This document shows positions 50,505 to 58,948 of a stretch of DNA of 64,000 nt, piece after piece. The notes under the pieces were generated by a model that was given only the letters and a program-made list of their open reading frames with translations, did not search any database and was not told the origin of the DNA. Positions within the stretch are counted from its first letter, which is position 1. Each line of letters opens with the position of its first letter. Both the position numbers and the translations under genes were made by a program. The stretch is from a bacterium 1xD8-48 (GTDB taxonomy: Bacteria > Bacillota > Clostridia > Lachnospirales > Lachnospiraceae), in assembly GCA_009917455.1 (NCBI GenBank), contig QZDS01000006.1, forward strand, positions 159,598-223,597, written 5' to 3'.

Positions 50505-51326
50505 ATGGATAAAAAAAGTAAACTGCTCACAATCGGTCAATTTGCGGCCCTGCATGGCATCAATAAGAAAACTCTGATGTGGTACGATGAAATCGGCCTT
50601 TTTCATCCATCGTTTATCCATCCTGAAAATGGATATAGATATTATAGCTACTATCAGAGCGCCATTCTGGAAACAATCCTGTTGCTGCGGGAGTTAGATT
50701 TGCCGATTGATGAAATCCAGGCATTTATGAAAAACCGTTCCGCCGCCAACATGAAGCAGCTTTTGCAGGAGAAAATTGATGAGTTAGACCGTAACATGGC
50801 ACATCTGAGAGCGGTTCGGAAAACGCTATTGTACCATCGCCAGAATATGCAGACATTATTGACGATGGACTTATCAGAAATCAGCATTGTGCAGAAGAAG
50901 GAGCGCACTTTAGTTACCGTAGACATCAATCAGGACACTACGTTTGATAAGCAGGTGGAAATGATTACTGCTGAAACGAAAAAATATCAGCTTCGCCGTT
51001 TGCATGACGCATCCTATGGGATGATGATTGCGGTAGATACTCTGCAAAAAGGAAACTTTGAGGATTATTCTAAACTTTTCATTGAAATTCCATTTCCCAT
51101 AAAGAAAGATGGATTGCACATACAACCTGCCGGAGATTATGTGCGGGCATTTTATAGAGATGCGGCGGAAAGCCCTGTGCTTTGCTACCAAAGGATATTT
51201 GATTATGCTGAAGAACATGGTCTTGCATTATTGGGATTCTCTTATGAAGTTATTATCAATGAAAATGTAATCGACCGGATAGAGGATGCTCTTGTGCAGA
51301 TTGAGATACCTGTGAAATCCAAATAG
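50505..51326 (+). CDS. MerR family regulator with C-terminal effector-binding domain
   Basis: 273 residues: MerR winged HTH at about 8-75 (LTIGQFAALHGINKKTLMWYDEIGLFHP, NGYRYYSYYQ), a dimer helix at about 80-115, and a C-terminal GyrI/BmrR-like effector domain. It resembles BmrR-type sensors of hydrophobic drugs. ATG 50505 follows AAGGAG by about 10 nt. Divergent from the serine hydrolase-MATE operon, whose promoter dyad it most likely binds. Confidence 0.9.
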   Translation: MDKKSKLLTIGQFAALHGINKKTLMWYDEIGLFHPSFIHPENGYRYYSYYQSAILETILLLRELDLPIDEIQAFMKNRSAANMKQLLQEKIDELDRNMAHLRAVRKTLLYHRQNMQTLLTMDLSEISIVQKKERTLVTVDINQDTTFDKQVEMITAETKKYQLRRLHDASYGMMIAVDTLQKGNFEDYSKLFIEIPFPIKKDGLHIQPAGDYVRAFYRDAAESPVLCYQRIFDYAEEHGLALLGFSYEVIINENVIDRIEDALVQIEIPVKSK

Positions 51327-51836
51327 AGACTTTATCTACATGACAATTTTTATCAACCACGAGTATCCTTGACCGAAATCGCATATTCTCCCCTGACAAT
51401 ATTTTTGGAAATATCAATTCAAGACGGTTTTATAAACAGCGACAATGCAGGATTATAAAAATGGGCAATCCCATAGTATATACGCCCGGGAGCATAGAAG
51501 TTCAGCAGACCCGCATCAAAGAAGGGGAATTTTATGGAAGCTACTTTAATGAGTACCGATCCCTAAAGAACGGCAAAAAGGAGCTGGAAGAGAACAGGGC
51601 TGTGCAATGGCTCTTTTTTCATTTTCAGGCAATTCGTGAATTTCTTCATTTCTAAAATGTAACATTCTGATACCTTCCAAATACACATAAAACCGTTTCT
51701 TTTTATCCGGATAATTCCCGCGGGAAATAAAACCAATAAATTTGAAAAATGAAGATATTTTACAAGACGCAGGAAAAAATAAAAGGTAAAATGGCTTTTG
51801 ACAAAATTCAAAAATTGAATTTCGGAGGTAATCCAC
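51327..51836. other. 510-bp intergenic stretch
   Basis: No convincing gene. A 64-codon frame at 51461-51655 has no ribosome site or recognised family. At the right end the perfect dyad AAATTCAA-AAA-TTGAATTT (51804-51822) lies directly before the GGAGG of the next AraC gene and could be an operator or attenuator. Confidence 0.5.
51804..51822. promoter_or_regulatory. 8-3-8 dyad before AraC gene
   Basis: AAATTCAA-AAA-TTGAATTT, perfect, ending 1 nt before the Shine-Dalgarno GGAGG (51824-51828). A hairpin or a bound regulator here could block initiation. Confidence 0.45.
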
Positions 51837-52679
51837 ATGAAAAAAGAAATAAGGACAGTGGTATATGATGATGAACTGAGGATGGAGGCATACCGCTTTG
51901 AGGGAATCGTGCAGCCCTTTCCAGGCCATTTCCATGAGCATTATGTCATCGGGTTTGTGGAGAGCGGGGAGCGGGTGCTTTCCTGCCGGGACAGGGAATA
52001 TGCCATAAAGGAAGGAAGCATCGTGCTTTTCAATCCGGGTGACAGCCATGCCTGCGTACAGAGTGATGAAGGGACGTTTGATTACCGGGGCTTCAACATT
52101 TCAAAGGAGGTCATGCTCGATCTGGCGGAGGAAGTTACCGGGAAACGGGAGCTTCCGGGATTTTCAAAGAATGTTATCTGTGATGAGGAAACAGCCTGCC
52201 ACCTGCGCCCGCTGCATGAGATGGTCATGAAAGGAACGGGGGAGTTTAAGAAAGAGGAGATCCTGCTGTTCCTGCTTTCATACCTCATCCAGAATTATGG
52301 GAAGCCATTTGAAAGCTGCATCCCGGAGTGCAGGCAGGAAATTGAAAAAGCCTGTGAATACATGACAGCGCATTTTACGGAGCGCATTTATTTAGACCAG
52401 ATATGCCGCCATGCGGGACTTAGCAAATCAACGCTGCTGCGGGCCTTTACGAAAGAAAAAGGAGTCACGCCGTACCGATACCTTGAGACAATCCGCATCA
52501 ATGAGGCAAAAAGGCTGTTATCGGAAGGGGTACCGCCCGTGGAAGCAGCCATAAGGACAGGATTTTCAGACCAGAGCCATTTTACAAATTACTTCAACCA
52601 GTTCATAGGGCTTGCGCCAGGTACTTACCGTGAAATATTCCCGGGAAAAGACGGGGATGGTGGGCGGCATGGGGAATAG
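51837..52679 (+). CDS. AraC family transcriptional regulator
   Basis: 280 residues: N-terminal cupin (PGHFHEHYVIGFVESGERVL, FNPGDSHAC) and C-terminal HTH pair (IYLDQICRHAGLSKSTLLRAF, PVEAAIRTGFSDQSHFTNYF, APGTYREIF). ATG 51837 has GGAGG about 8 nt upstream. Its 3' end overlaps the EamA transporter start, so the two are coupled; the regulator most likely controls this exporter. Confidence 0.9.
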   Translation: MKKEIRTVVYDDELRMEAYRFEGIVQPFPGHFHEHYVIGFVESGERVLSCRDREYAIKEGSIVLFNPGDSHACVQSDEGTFDYRGFNISKEVMLDLAEEVTGKRELPGFSKNVICDEETACHLRPLHEMVMKGTGEFKKEEILLFLLSYLIQNYGKPFESCIPECRQEIEKACEYMTAHFTERIYLDQICRHAGLSKSTLLRAFTKEKGVTPYRYLETIRINEAKRLLSEGVPPVEAAIRTGFSDQSHFTNYFNQFIGLAPGTYREIFPGKDGDGGRHGE

Positions 52680-53568
52680 GAGATCAGCCGGGCATCTGGC
52701 GGCGTTGTTCACCATTATCATATGGGGGACGACATTTATATCCACCAAAGTCCTGCTTACGGATTTTAAGCCGGTGGAAATCCTGTTCTTCCGTTTTGTC
52801 ATGGGGTTTGTGGCACTGCTTTTTGTCTGCCCGCACCGTATGAAGGGAGTGGGCCGTAAGCAGGAAATGACTTTTGCGCTGGCGGGGCTGTGCGGGATAT
52901 GCTTATATTACCTGCTGGAAAATATTGCGCTTACATATACGATGGCGTCCAACGTGGGAGTCATCATTTCGGTTGCGCCGTTTTTCACGGCGGTGTTGTC
53001 ACGCCTGTTTCTGAAAGCGGAAGAAAAGCTAAGAGCGAATTTTTGCATAGGATTTGTGGTGGCGATGGCAGGTGTCGCGCTGATCAGCTTTAACGGCTCT
53101 AAACTGGAACTGAACCCGATGGGGGATGTGCTGGCAGTCCTTGCGGCTTTTGTGTGGGCGTGCTATTCCATACTGACAAAGAAGATCAGCAGCTTCGGCT
53201 ACCCGGTCATACTCACCACGCGGCGGACATTCTTTTACGGCATCCTGTTCATGGTTCCGGCATTGTTCCTTTTCGATTTTGAAGTCAGGCTGGAACGGTT
53301 TGCGGATATGACGTATTTACTCAATATCCTGTATCTTGGGCTGGGGGCGTCCGCACTCTGCTTTGTTACATGGAATCTTGCGGTAAAGGCGCTTGGCGCG
53401 GTTAAGACCAGCGTCTACATTTACATGGTTCCTGTCATAACGGTTGTGACCTCCGTGTTAATACTGAAGGAGCCGGTGACATGGGTTTCCATTATGGGGA
53501 CGGTTCTGGCGGTTGCGGGGCTTTTTCTTTCTGAATATAGCGGGAAAGGAAGTGGGGACAGTGAATGA
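52657..53568 (+). CDS. DMT superfamily (EamA) transporter
   Basis: About 303 residues with ten hydrophobic segments in two EamA repeats (AALFTIIIWGTTFISTKVLL and LAVLAAFVWACYSILTK). Exports metabolites such as amino acids or nucleosides. The start is ATG 52657 or 52669; both overlap the end of the AraC gene and neither has a strong ribosome site, in line with coupled translation. Its TGA overlaps a GTG (53561) that opens a broken small gene. Confidence 0.85.
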   Translation: MVGGMGNRRSAGHLAALFTIIIWGTTFISTKVLLTDFKPVEILFFRFVMGFVALLFVCPHRMKGVGRKQEMTFALAGLCGICLYYLLENIALTYTMASNVGVIISVAPFFTAVLSRLFLKAEEKLRANFCIGFVVAMAGVALISFNGSKLELNPMGDVLAVLAAFVWACYSILTKKISSFGYPVILTTRRTFFYGILFMVPALFLFDFEVRLERFADMTYLLNILYLGLGASALCFVTWNLAVKALGAVKTSVYIYMVPVITVVTSVLILKEPVTWVSIMGTVLAVAGLFLSEYSGKGSGDSE

Positions 53569-53818
53569 GCCTGCGATAAGGACGGAGGAGCAGATTATAA
53601 GCCTGTTCTCTGACAGGGAAATGCGGGTCTGCCGGGTATAGGCATAGAGGACATCCTGCGGTTTTCGATGGCAAATGGAATCGTAAGGATACTGGCAGAT
53701 ATTCCGGGGAGGGAAAGACTGCCGGAGCAGTATGGGCGGCTGGGCTTTTGCAGGGCCTGTCTTTACCGCCGTTATCAGAAAAATCAGGAGGAGAAATCCT
53801 CCGGAAAAGAGGATTGAA
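53561..53818 (+). pseudogene. Small unknown gene broken by a frameshift
   Basis: GTG 53561 (GGGAAAGGAAG about 8 nt upstream) reads NEPAIRTEEQIISLFSDREM and stops at about 53641; a different frame then reads GIEDILRFSMANGIVRILAD, a C-terminal part with FCRACLYRRYQ, and stops at 53818. The two parts overlap near 53620-53640, so one or two bases, or a short segment, are missing. I do not recognise the family. It lies between the EamA and DUF2000 genes, all closely spaced. Confidence 0.5.
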
Positions 53819-53820
53819 AG

Positions 53821-54171
53821 ATGGATTTACAGAATGAAAAATGTGTCATGGTGATTGACGAGAACCTGCCGCTTGGCATCATAGCGAACACGGCGGCAAT
53901 CATGGGCATCACGCTGGGGAAGCAGATGCCGGAGGTCGTAGGCGCGGATGTGTATGACAGGACGGGCAACGGGCATTTGGGGATTATAGAGTTTCCGGAC
54001 TTGACGGTGGTGGATTTCTCAGACCTTGCGCAGGGGTGCAAGACCTATGATGAGTTTACCACAAAGATGAAGGATGTTCCAGAAACAGAACTGAATTATT
54101 ATGGAGTTGCCATCTGCGGTGCGAAAAAGAAGGTGAACAAGTTGACGGGAAGTATGGCGTTGCTGAGATAA
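53821..54171 (+). CDS. DUF2000 family protein
   Basis: 116 residues with the DUF2000 pattern CVMVIDENLPLGIIANTAAI, GITLGKQMPEVVGADV and a C-terminal GAKKKVNKLTGSMALLR. A small soluble protein of unknown function related to peptidyl-tRNA hydrolase 2-like folds. ATG 53821 follows closely after the broken gene. Often seen near EamA transporters and AraC regulators, as here. Confidence 0.85.
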   Translation: MDLQNEKCVMVIDENLPLGIIANTAAIMGITLGKQMPEVVGADVYDRTGNGHLGIIEFPDLTVVDFSDLAQGCKTYDEFTTKMKDVPETELNYYGVAICGAKKKVNKLTGSMALLR

Positions 54172-54205
54172 TCTGACGAAATAAAAACTGAAAACAAGAT
54201 GAATG

Positions 54206-54266
54206 TATGGTAGCGCCAGTGGGGCCTTGTCGGGGGAATGGCTGGCACGTTCAGGGAGATGGAGTA
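54206..54266 (+). pseudogene. C-terminal tail of FAD oxidoreductase (remnant duplicate)
   Basis: 54213-54266 matches the last codons of the FAD oxidoreductase at 58807-58860 with about five mismatches in 54 bases (RQWxLVGGMAGTFxEME then a stop). Only the tail is present. It shows that a second copy of that gene once stood here next to DUF2000 and was deleted. Confidence 0.8.
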
Positions 54267-54321
54267 ACTGTATATCTGATGCATAGTTCTATATTGATGA
54301 TTTGTTGTTTTCAAGGATAAA

Positions 54322-54350
54322 TTGATTTAAAGAAATTTCCATGCTATACT
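54322..54350 (+). promoter_or_regulatory. SigA promoter upstream of MFS gene
   Basis: TTGATT (54322-54327), 17-bp spacer, TATACT (54345-54350). It reads into the 26-codon frame and the MFS exporter. Confidence 0.75.
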
Positions 54351-54385
54351 GTCCTGCAAAAAGATAACTGAGGGAGGTGGGAAAT

Positions 54386-54466
54386 ATGCTCTGCCATTTG
54401 GTGATTGACCTAAACAAAGGACTCTGTGCAAAGTCTGATGACTGGACGAAATTTGTACAGAGGTAA
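54386..54466 (+). CDS. Possible 26-residue leader peptide upstream of MFS exporter
   Basis: ATG 54386 with GAGGGAGGTGG 5-10 nt upstream, a very strong ribosome site, encodes MLCHLVIDLNKGLCAKSDDW and six more residues. It starts about 30 nt after the promoter and ends 69 nt before the MFS start. Leader peptides of this kind control macrolide-efflux mef/erm genes by ribosome stalling; alternatively this is the head of a deleted gene. Confidence 0.4.
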   Translation: MLCHLVIDLNKGLCAKSDDWTKFVQR

Positions 54467-54535
54467 AACTATCGTCCACATTGGATTTTGTACTTTTTAT
54501 TCTGAAAAAATAAAGAATAGAATGGAGAAAATTCA

Positions 54536-55813
54536 ATGGAAGAAAAATTATTTAAGAAATATATTATTTTGTGGTTAAGCCAGGGCGTATCAGGACTTGG
54601 AAGTTCCATGACCGGGTTTGCGCTCGTCTTGTGGGCGTATGGGCAGAACCATTCCGCAATGTCCGTTTCGCTGATGTCCTTTTGCAATTATGTGCCGTAT
54701 GTATTTTTAAGCCTGTTTGTCGGCGGTTTTATAGACAGGCATAAGAAGAAAACAATCATGCTGGTTTCGGACAGCATTGCGGCGGCTGGTTCACTGGCAG
54801 TATTGGCATTACTGCTTGCGGGAAGTCTGGAAGTCTGGAATATCTATGCCATAAATGCGGTGGTCGGTATCACGAATGCTTTCCAGCAGCCTGCGTCCGC
54901 AGTGGCAACGGGAAGGCTTGTGCCAAAGGAGAAGATTTCAAATGTCAGTGGGATGAATTCTTTTTCCAATAATCTTATCGTGGTATTCAGCCCCATGCTG
55001 GCGGCTTTCCTGTTTGCGGCAGGCGGGCTCCCGCTTATCCTGCTGATAGACCTGGCGAGTTTTGCCTTTGCATTTTGCGTACTGCTGTTCTATATTACAA
55101 TCCCGGAACAGGCGCAGGACAAAGCATACAGTTCACCCTTTGCCGGGATAGCGCAGGGGTTTGGCTTTCTGAAAAAAGAAAAGGGCATTTTTTTCATGAT
55201 GCTGACAATGGCGCTGATTAATTTCTGCTCAAGGCTGACCTATGAGAATATTTTATCGCCAATGATCCTGGCAAGAAGTTCCGGGGACAGCGCTGCGCTT
55301 GGAATTGTAAATGCCTGCATGGGGGCAGGCGGGATTGCCGGGGGAATCCTTGTTTCCGTGAAAAAAGAGAGCCGTCACAAGACAGCGGCTATTTATGTTT
55401 CGGCGGCGCTGTCTTTTCTGTTTGGGGACTTGATGATGGCAGTTGGGAGAAATGCTTTCTGGTGGTCAGCTGCTGCGGCTGCTGCCAGCCTGCCCATTCC
55501 ATTTATAATGGCAAACCAGAATACGATACTGTACCAGAAGATTCCCGCTGCCATGCAGGGGAGGGTGTTTGCTGTCAGGAATGCTATACAGTACAGCACG
55601 ATTCCGGCTGGAATTATCCTCGGAGGCTGGCTGGCAGATTATGTGTTCGAGCCTTTTATGGTTTCCGGGAACAGGATGGCAGGGATGCTGGGGAGGATCG
55701 TAGGGGATAGTGCCGGAAGCGGTATGGCAGCAATGTTTTTATGCACCGGGATATGCGGCTTTACGGTGAGCATGATTTCCTGTTTCAACCGGGAAATAAG
55801 GAAATTAAACTGA
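54536..55813 (+). CDS. MFS efflux transporter (MefA-like)
   Basis: 425 residues with 12 hydrophobic segments; the N-terminal LWLSQGVSGLGSSMTGFALV, GGFIDRHKKKTIMLVSD and central TGRLVPKEKISNVSGMNSF fit the MefA/MFS_3 group of macrolide and other drug exporters. ATG 54536 has GGAG about 9 nt upstream. It has its own promoter and a terminator, so it is an independent cargo unit. Drug specificity cannot be read from sequence. Confidence 0.87.
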   Translation: MEEKLFKKYIILWLSQGVSGLGSSMTGFALVLWAYGQNHSAMSVSLMSFCNYVPYVFLSLFVGGFIDRHKKKTIMLVSDSIAAAGSLAVLALLLAGSLEVWNIYAINAVVGITNAFQQPASAVATGRLVPKEKISNVSGMNSFSNNLIVVFSPMLAAFLFAAGGLPLILLIDLASFAFAFCVLLFYITIPEQAQDKAYSSPFAGIAQGFGFLKKEKGIFFMMLTMALINFCSRLTYENILSPMILARSSGDSAALGIVNACMGAGGIAGGILVSVKKESRHKTAAIYVSAALSFLFGDLMMAVGRNAFWWSAAAAAASLPIPFIMANQNTILYQKIPAAMQGRVFAVRNAIQYSTIPAGIILGGWLADYVFEPFMVSGNRMAGMLGRIVGDSAGSGMAAMFLCTGICGFTVSMISCFNREIRKLN

Positions 55814-55823
55814 CCGGATAATA

Positions 55824-55861
55824 CATAAGGGGCGGGTTATCCTGCTCCTTATGATACTTTT
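55824..55861 (+). terminator. Rho-independent terminator after MFS gene
   Basis: CATAAGGGGCGGG (55824-55836) pairs with CCTGCTCCTTATG (55841-55853), 13 bp with two G-T pairs and a TTAT loop, followed by ATACTTTTT. Confidence 0.85.
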
Positions 55862-55922
55862 TGTGGGATGTATGCTCCTTTATGAATACGAAAATGTAAC
55901 TCAGATACGAGGTGTAATGTAT

Positions 55923-56045
55923 ATGAAAATAATTGCTATTATAGAGGATGACCAGCATATTGGGGATATTCTGGAAAGGACGGGGCGTCCTGATAAGGGA
56001 ATTACCTGGAAGGGTAGTGTGAAAGAAAGTAGAGGAAAAACATAA
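55923..56045 (+). pseudogene. N-terminal fragment of a response regulator
   Basis: ATG 55923 encodes MKIIAIIEDDQHIGDILE, the first strand, acidic pocket and helix of an OmpR-type receiver, then runs into unrelated sequence and stops at 56045. The phosphorylated Asp and all later parts are missing. The break is next to an IS110 remnant. Confidence 0.7.
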
Positions 56046-56059
56046 ATGGACGCACTTGA

Positions 56060-56800
56060 ATGAGCTGTCTAAGGCAGGCAACTTTTTGTAGTAAGGAGAT
56101 TTGTCAGATTTTACGGCTGCATGAGCACATTGTACTAATGCAGGTTTGAGGCAGACTCCGGCACGTGTAATCCGAACAGACTTCTTCTTACCAGCAGATT
56201 CATTACTCCCTGGTGTTAAACCAGCCCGGCAACATAAACGTTTGGAACTTGAGAACTGAGACATATCAGTACCGATTTCGGAGATGATAGTGATTGCACT
56301 ATCACGTTTGACACCCGGAATGGTACAGAGGAACTGGACGGCATCTTCTTTGGATTTGAGGCTCCTAAGAAGCTTAGATGCGATTTCTTCGTGGTCAATG
56401 GATGTACCCGATTGTTCAGGCAGATAGTCAATAATGGATGTGGATGACTTCCCAAAGATATCGGAAACAACAGAATCTAATGCAACATTACAAACAGTAA
56501 GGGCATTCTGATATCTATTCTTTTCACTTGAACGGCAGGAAACTAATTTATAGCGATACCTTGTGTATTCCCGCAGAATGCGGATTTTCTTACAGGGAAC
56601 ATAACTGCCTCTGACAAGACCAGGACGGAATAAATCTCCAATCCATTTAGAATCTTTGGTATCATCTTTGTTGCCTTTCACAGCCTTTACCCATTTGGGA
56701 TTGGCAATGACAACATTGACATCATGGCAATCATTATTGAGAAGCCATTGACTGAACTGCCACACAATTAAACTAAGGCGCTTAAACAATTCTTAGTGTA
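56060..56800 (-). mobile_element. IS110-family transposase remnant
   Basis: The minus-strand frame holds the central and C-terminal parts of an IS110 transposase: NPKWVKAVKGNKDDTKDSKW (part of the DEDD domain), RYRYKLVSCRSSEKNRYQNA, and the Tnp_20 domain with IPGVKRDSAITIISEIG and CCRAGLTPGSNESAGKKKS including the conserved Ser. The N-terminal strand with the first catalytic Asp is missing and the C-terminus ends early after KSDKSPYYKK, so it is inactive. No intact element ends are seen. Confidence 0.85.
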
Positions 56801-57009
56801 CGGATTCATGATGCCACTTATTTGTGCTTGAAAAGGCAGAACTTACACTGATTAATATGCTGTCTAAAACGAAGAAAGTTATTACAACTCCTCCTCCCGT
56901 GTTTTGTAGTGTAGCTTCTCGTAAACTATTTTACAGCACAGCGTAGAGAGTTGAAACACTTTCATTACTATTTGTGCCGCCAGCCGAAGGCGGCGGAATG
57001 GAGATTAAT

Positions 57010-57357
57010 ATGAAACAGAACATTATTTTATGCCTGGCGGCTTCGGCGGTAGTTATGCTGGTGTTTCCGTGGCTTGCGGTTACTTTCGTAAAAGCCGATG
57101 CAGGAATGGCGGTATGTTTTCTTCTGTTTTTTGCGGTCAATCCATTATACTCCGTGCTAATCGGAGCATATGCGGGAAAGGACATCCGACGCTTATGGAG
57201 CTTTCCGGTTATTTCGGCTGTGATGTTTCTCATAGGCACATGGATATTCTTTGACATGGGGGAAACAGCATTTATCCTGTATGCGGCAGCTTATCTTGCC
57301 CTGGGGATAGTGGCCATGCTGATTTCCATGCTTATCAGAAAGAAAACGCAGAAGTAA
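57010..57357 (+). CDS. Small integral membrane protein, unknown
   Basis: About 115 residues, four hydrophobic segments with a KADAG loop and a basic C-terminus (IRKKTQK). ATG 57010 has GGAG 6 nt upstream; a GCCGCC/GGCGGC hairpin (56977-56995) lies just before the site and could influence initiation. Family not recognised. It lies in a group with the 56-residue membrane protein and the FAD oxidoreductase. Confidence 0.6.
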   Translation: MKQNIILCLAASAVVMLVFPWLAVTFVKADAGMAVCFLLFFAVNPLYSVLIGAYAGKDIRRLWSFPVISAVMFLIGTWIFFDMGETAFILYAAAYLALGIVAMLISMLIRKKTQK

Positions 57358-57440
57358 CCTGACAAGGCAGGGCGGGTATCCCTGGATTTCCAGTGTATCG
57401 GGGAACCTTATAATAAAGTTGTTCAATGAGGTTAGAGTTG

Positions 57441-57611
57441 ATGAAAAAAGCAGCGTTGATTTTAGGAATAATTTTTTTGGTTTTGACATTTGTAGGCGGT
57501 GGATATGTTCTTATAAATCATGGGCAAGTAAATGCCGGATATGCGGTTGTGCCGGGAATTTGGGCTATGATATGTTTTGGGTTTTACCGGAGCGGAGGAG
57601 GCTTGCCGTAG
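57441..57611 (+). CDS. Small membrane protein (56 residues), unknown
   Basis: ATG 57441 with GAGG about 13 nt upstream; residues 3-25 (KAALILGIIFLVLTFVGGGYVL) and 36-50 are hydrophobic, so two short membrane helices are likely. Family not recognised. ATG 57426 is also in frame. Confidence 0.5.
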   Translation: MKKAALILGIIFLVLTFVGGGYVLINHGQVNAGYAVVPGIWAMICFGFYRSGGGLP

Positions 57612-57746
57612 AAAGGAAAAGGCTTAAATGGATATAACAGGAATAACAAAAAGCCATCAGGCGGGCATCCAAAAGACGGGAAAGGCATCATCCAGGCTGT
57701 CTGACTCCCTCCGAGAGAAGATAACAGGATGCGGCTTGCTTTAGAA

Positions 57747-57768
57747 GGAACGGTATTCTGCCGAAGTA
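57747..57768. repeat. 22-bp exact repeat, copy B
   Basis: Identical to 47829-47850. It lies 31 bp before the FAD oxidoreductase start. The minus strand reads YFGRIPF, as at copy A. Confidence 0.7.
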
Positions 57769-57798
57769 ATAGGAAACAGCGGAAAGGAAGATATACGG

Positions 57799-58860
57799 AT
57801 GTATGATGTGATAGTGATCGGGGCGGGGCCTGCGGGATGCACGGCTGCCAAGGCTTTAGCGGAAAAAGGCTATGAGGTTCTCCTGGTGGAAAAATTCAAA
57901 ATGCCCAGGTACAAGTCCTGTTCGGGCGTGCTGATAAAGAAATCAATGAAGCTTGTAAAGAATTATTTCGGGGAGGCCGTGCCGGAGTCCGCCATGTGTA
58001 CCCCGACAGATAACAGGGGCATGGTATTCACAAATGACGCAGGGAAGGAATACCGTTTCGAGCAGGAAGGGTTTAATGTATGGCGCAGCCATTTTGACGG
58101 GTGGCTTGCGGGGAAAGCAGAGGAGAACGGCGCAGAGGTCAGGGACGGCGTGGCGGCTCTTTCCTGCACGGAAAAGGACGGGCTTGTGGAAGTCAGCCTG
58201 TACGGGCAGAAGAATTATACAGAGGATGCGAGGTACGTCATTGACTGCGAGGGCGTTGTCGGTACATTAAAACGGCAAATTGCAGGGCAATATGCACGGC
58301 AATTTGCCGGGAAGATTACCGGGGAAGTTCCCGGATACATAACCACATACCAGACCTTTAACGAGGGCAGCATAGATTTAGACCCGCATTACTTCTATGC
58401 GTACCTGCAGCCGGAGCTTTCGGAATATGACGCATGGTTCAACGTGAAGGATGACCTGCTGGTGCTTGGGGTGTCCGTAAAGGATATGGATAAAATTGGT
58501 CATTATTATGAGAGCTTCATTGCCTATATGGAGGAAAAGCACCATTTGCGGATTGGCAGGCAGACGAAAGAGGAAAAGTGGCTGATGCCGCATATCCGTC
58601 CGGGATGCCGTGTGGACTACGGTGTGGGGCGAATCATTTTTGCGGGGGAAGTCGCCGGGTTCTTAAACCCGATGGGCGAGGGCATATCTGCCGGGATGGA
58701 GAGCGGGTACTGCGCCGCCAGTGCAGTCATGGAACATTTCGATAACCCGGAAACAGTCCGGGAGGCTTATCGGCAAAGCACGGAAAATCTGAAATCCTAT
58801 ATGCAGCGCCAGTGGAGCCTTGTCGGGGGAATGGCCGGCACGTTCAGCGAGATGGAATGA
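57799..58860 (+). CDS. FAD-dependent oxidoreductase (geranylgeranyl reductase family)
   Basis: 353 residues. The N-terminal Rossmann motif VIGAGPAGCTAAKALAEKGY and the acidic end of the second strand (LLVEK) bind FAD; a Cys-containing MPRYKSCSGVL segment and the late GDP-like FAGEVAGFLNPMGEGISAGM motif place it in the geranylgeranyl reductase/halogenase-like group. It probably reduces double bonds or oxidises a small substrate in the cytoplasm. A tail fragment of a near-identical gene is at 54206. ATG 57799 has GGAAAGGAAG about 9 nt upstream. Confidence 0.85.
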   Translation: MYDVIVIGAGPAGCTAAKALAEKGYEVLLVEKFKMPRYKSCSGVLIKKSMKLVKNYFGEAVPESAMCTPTDNRGMVFTNDAGKEYRFEQEGFNVWRSHFDGWLAGKAEENGAEVRDGVAALSCTEKDGLVEVSLYGQKNYTEDARYVIDCEGVVGTLKRQIAGQYARQFAGKITGEVPGYITTYQTFNEGSIDLDPHYFYAYLQPELSEYDAWFNVKDDLLVLGVSVKDMDKIGHYYESFIAYMEEKHHLRIGRQTKEEKWLMPHIRPGCRVDYGVGRIIFAGEVAGFLNPMGEGISAGMESGYCAASAVMEHFDNPETVREAYRQSTENLKSYMQRQWSLVGGMAGTFSEME

Positions 58861-58892
58861 TGTGAGGAAAGAAAAAAATATAAAAAATTTTA

Positions 58893-58928
58893 AATCTACA
58901 CAATAGATTCAAATTCCCCTGCTATAAT
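58893..58928 (+). promoter_or_regulatory. Promoter of two-component operon with inverted repeat
   Basis: -10 box TATAAT (58923-58928). The inverted repeat AATCTA-CACAA-TAGATT (58893-58909) covers the -35 area. The word AGATTCAA (58905-58912) recurs before the lipoprotein gene (61102-61109). Confidence 0.5.
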
Positions 58929-58948
58929 CAGAAGCCAGGAGGTGCGCT

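Larger units (their letters stand above)
54172..54535. other. Intergenic stretch with a gene tail, promoter and short leader ORF
   Basis: Contains a tail fragment of an FAD oxidoreductase (54206-54266), a SigA promoter (54322-54350) and a 26-codon frame (54386-54466) before the MFS gene. Nothing else is visible. Confidence 0.6.

Noticed and set aside
51461..51655. 64-codon frame between the MerR and AraC genes
   Set aside because: No ribosome site, no recognised family; it could be a remnant but there is not enough to call it.
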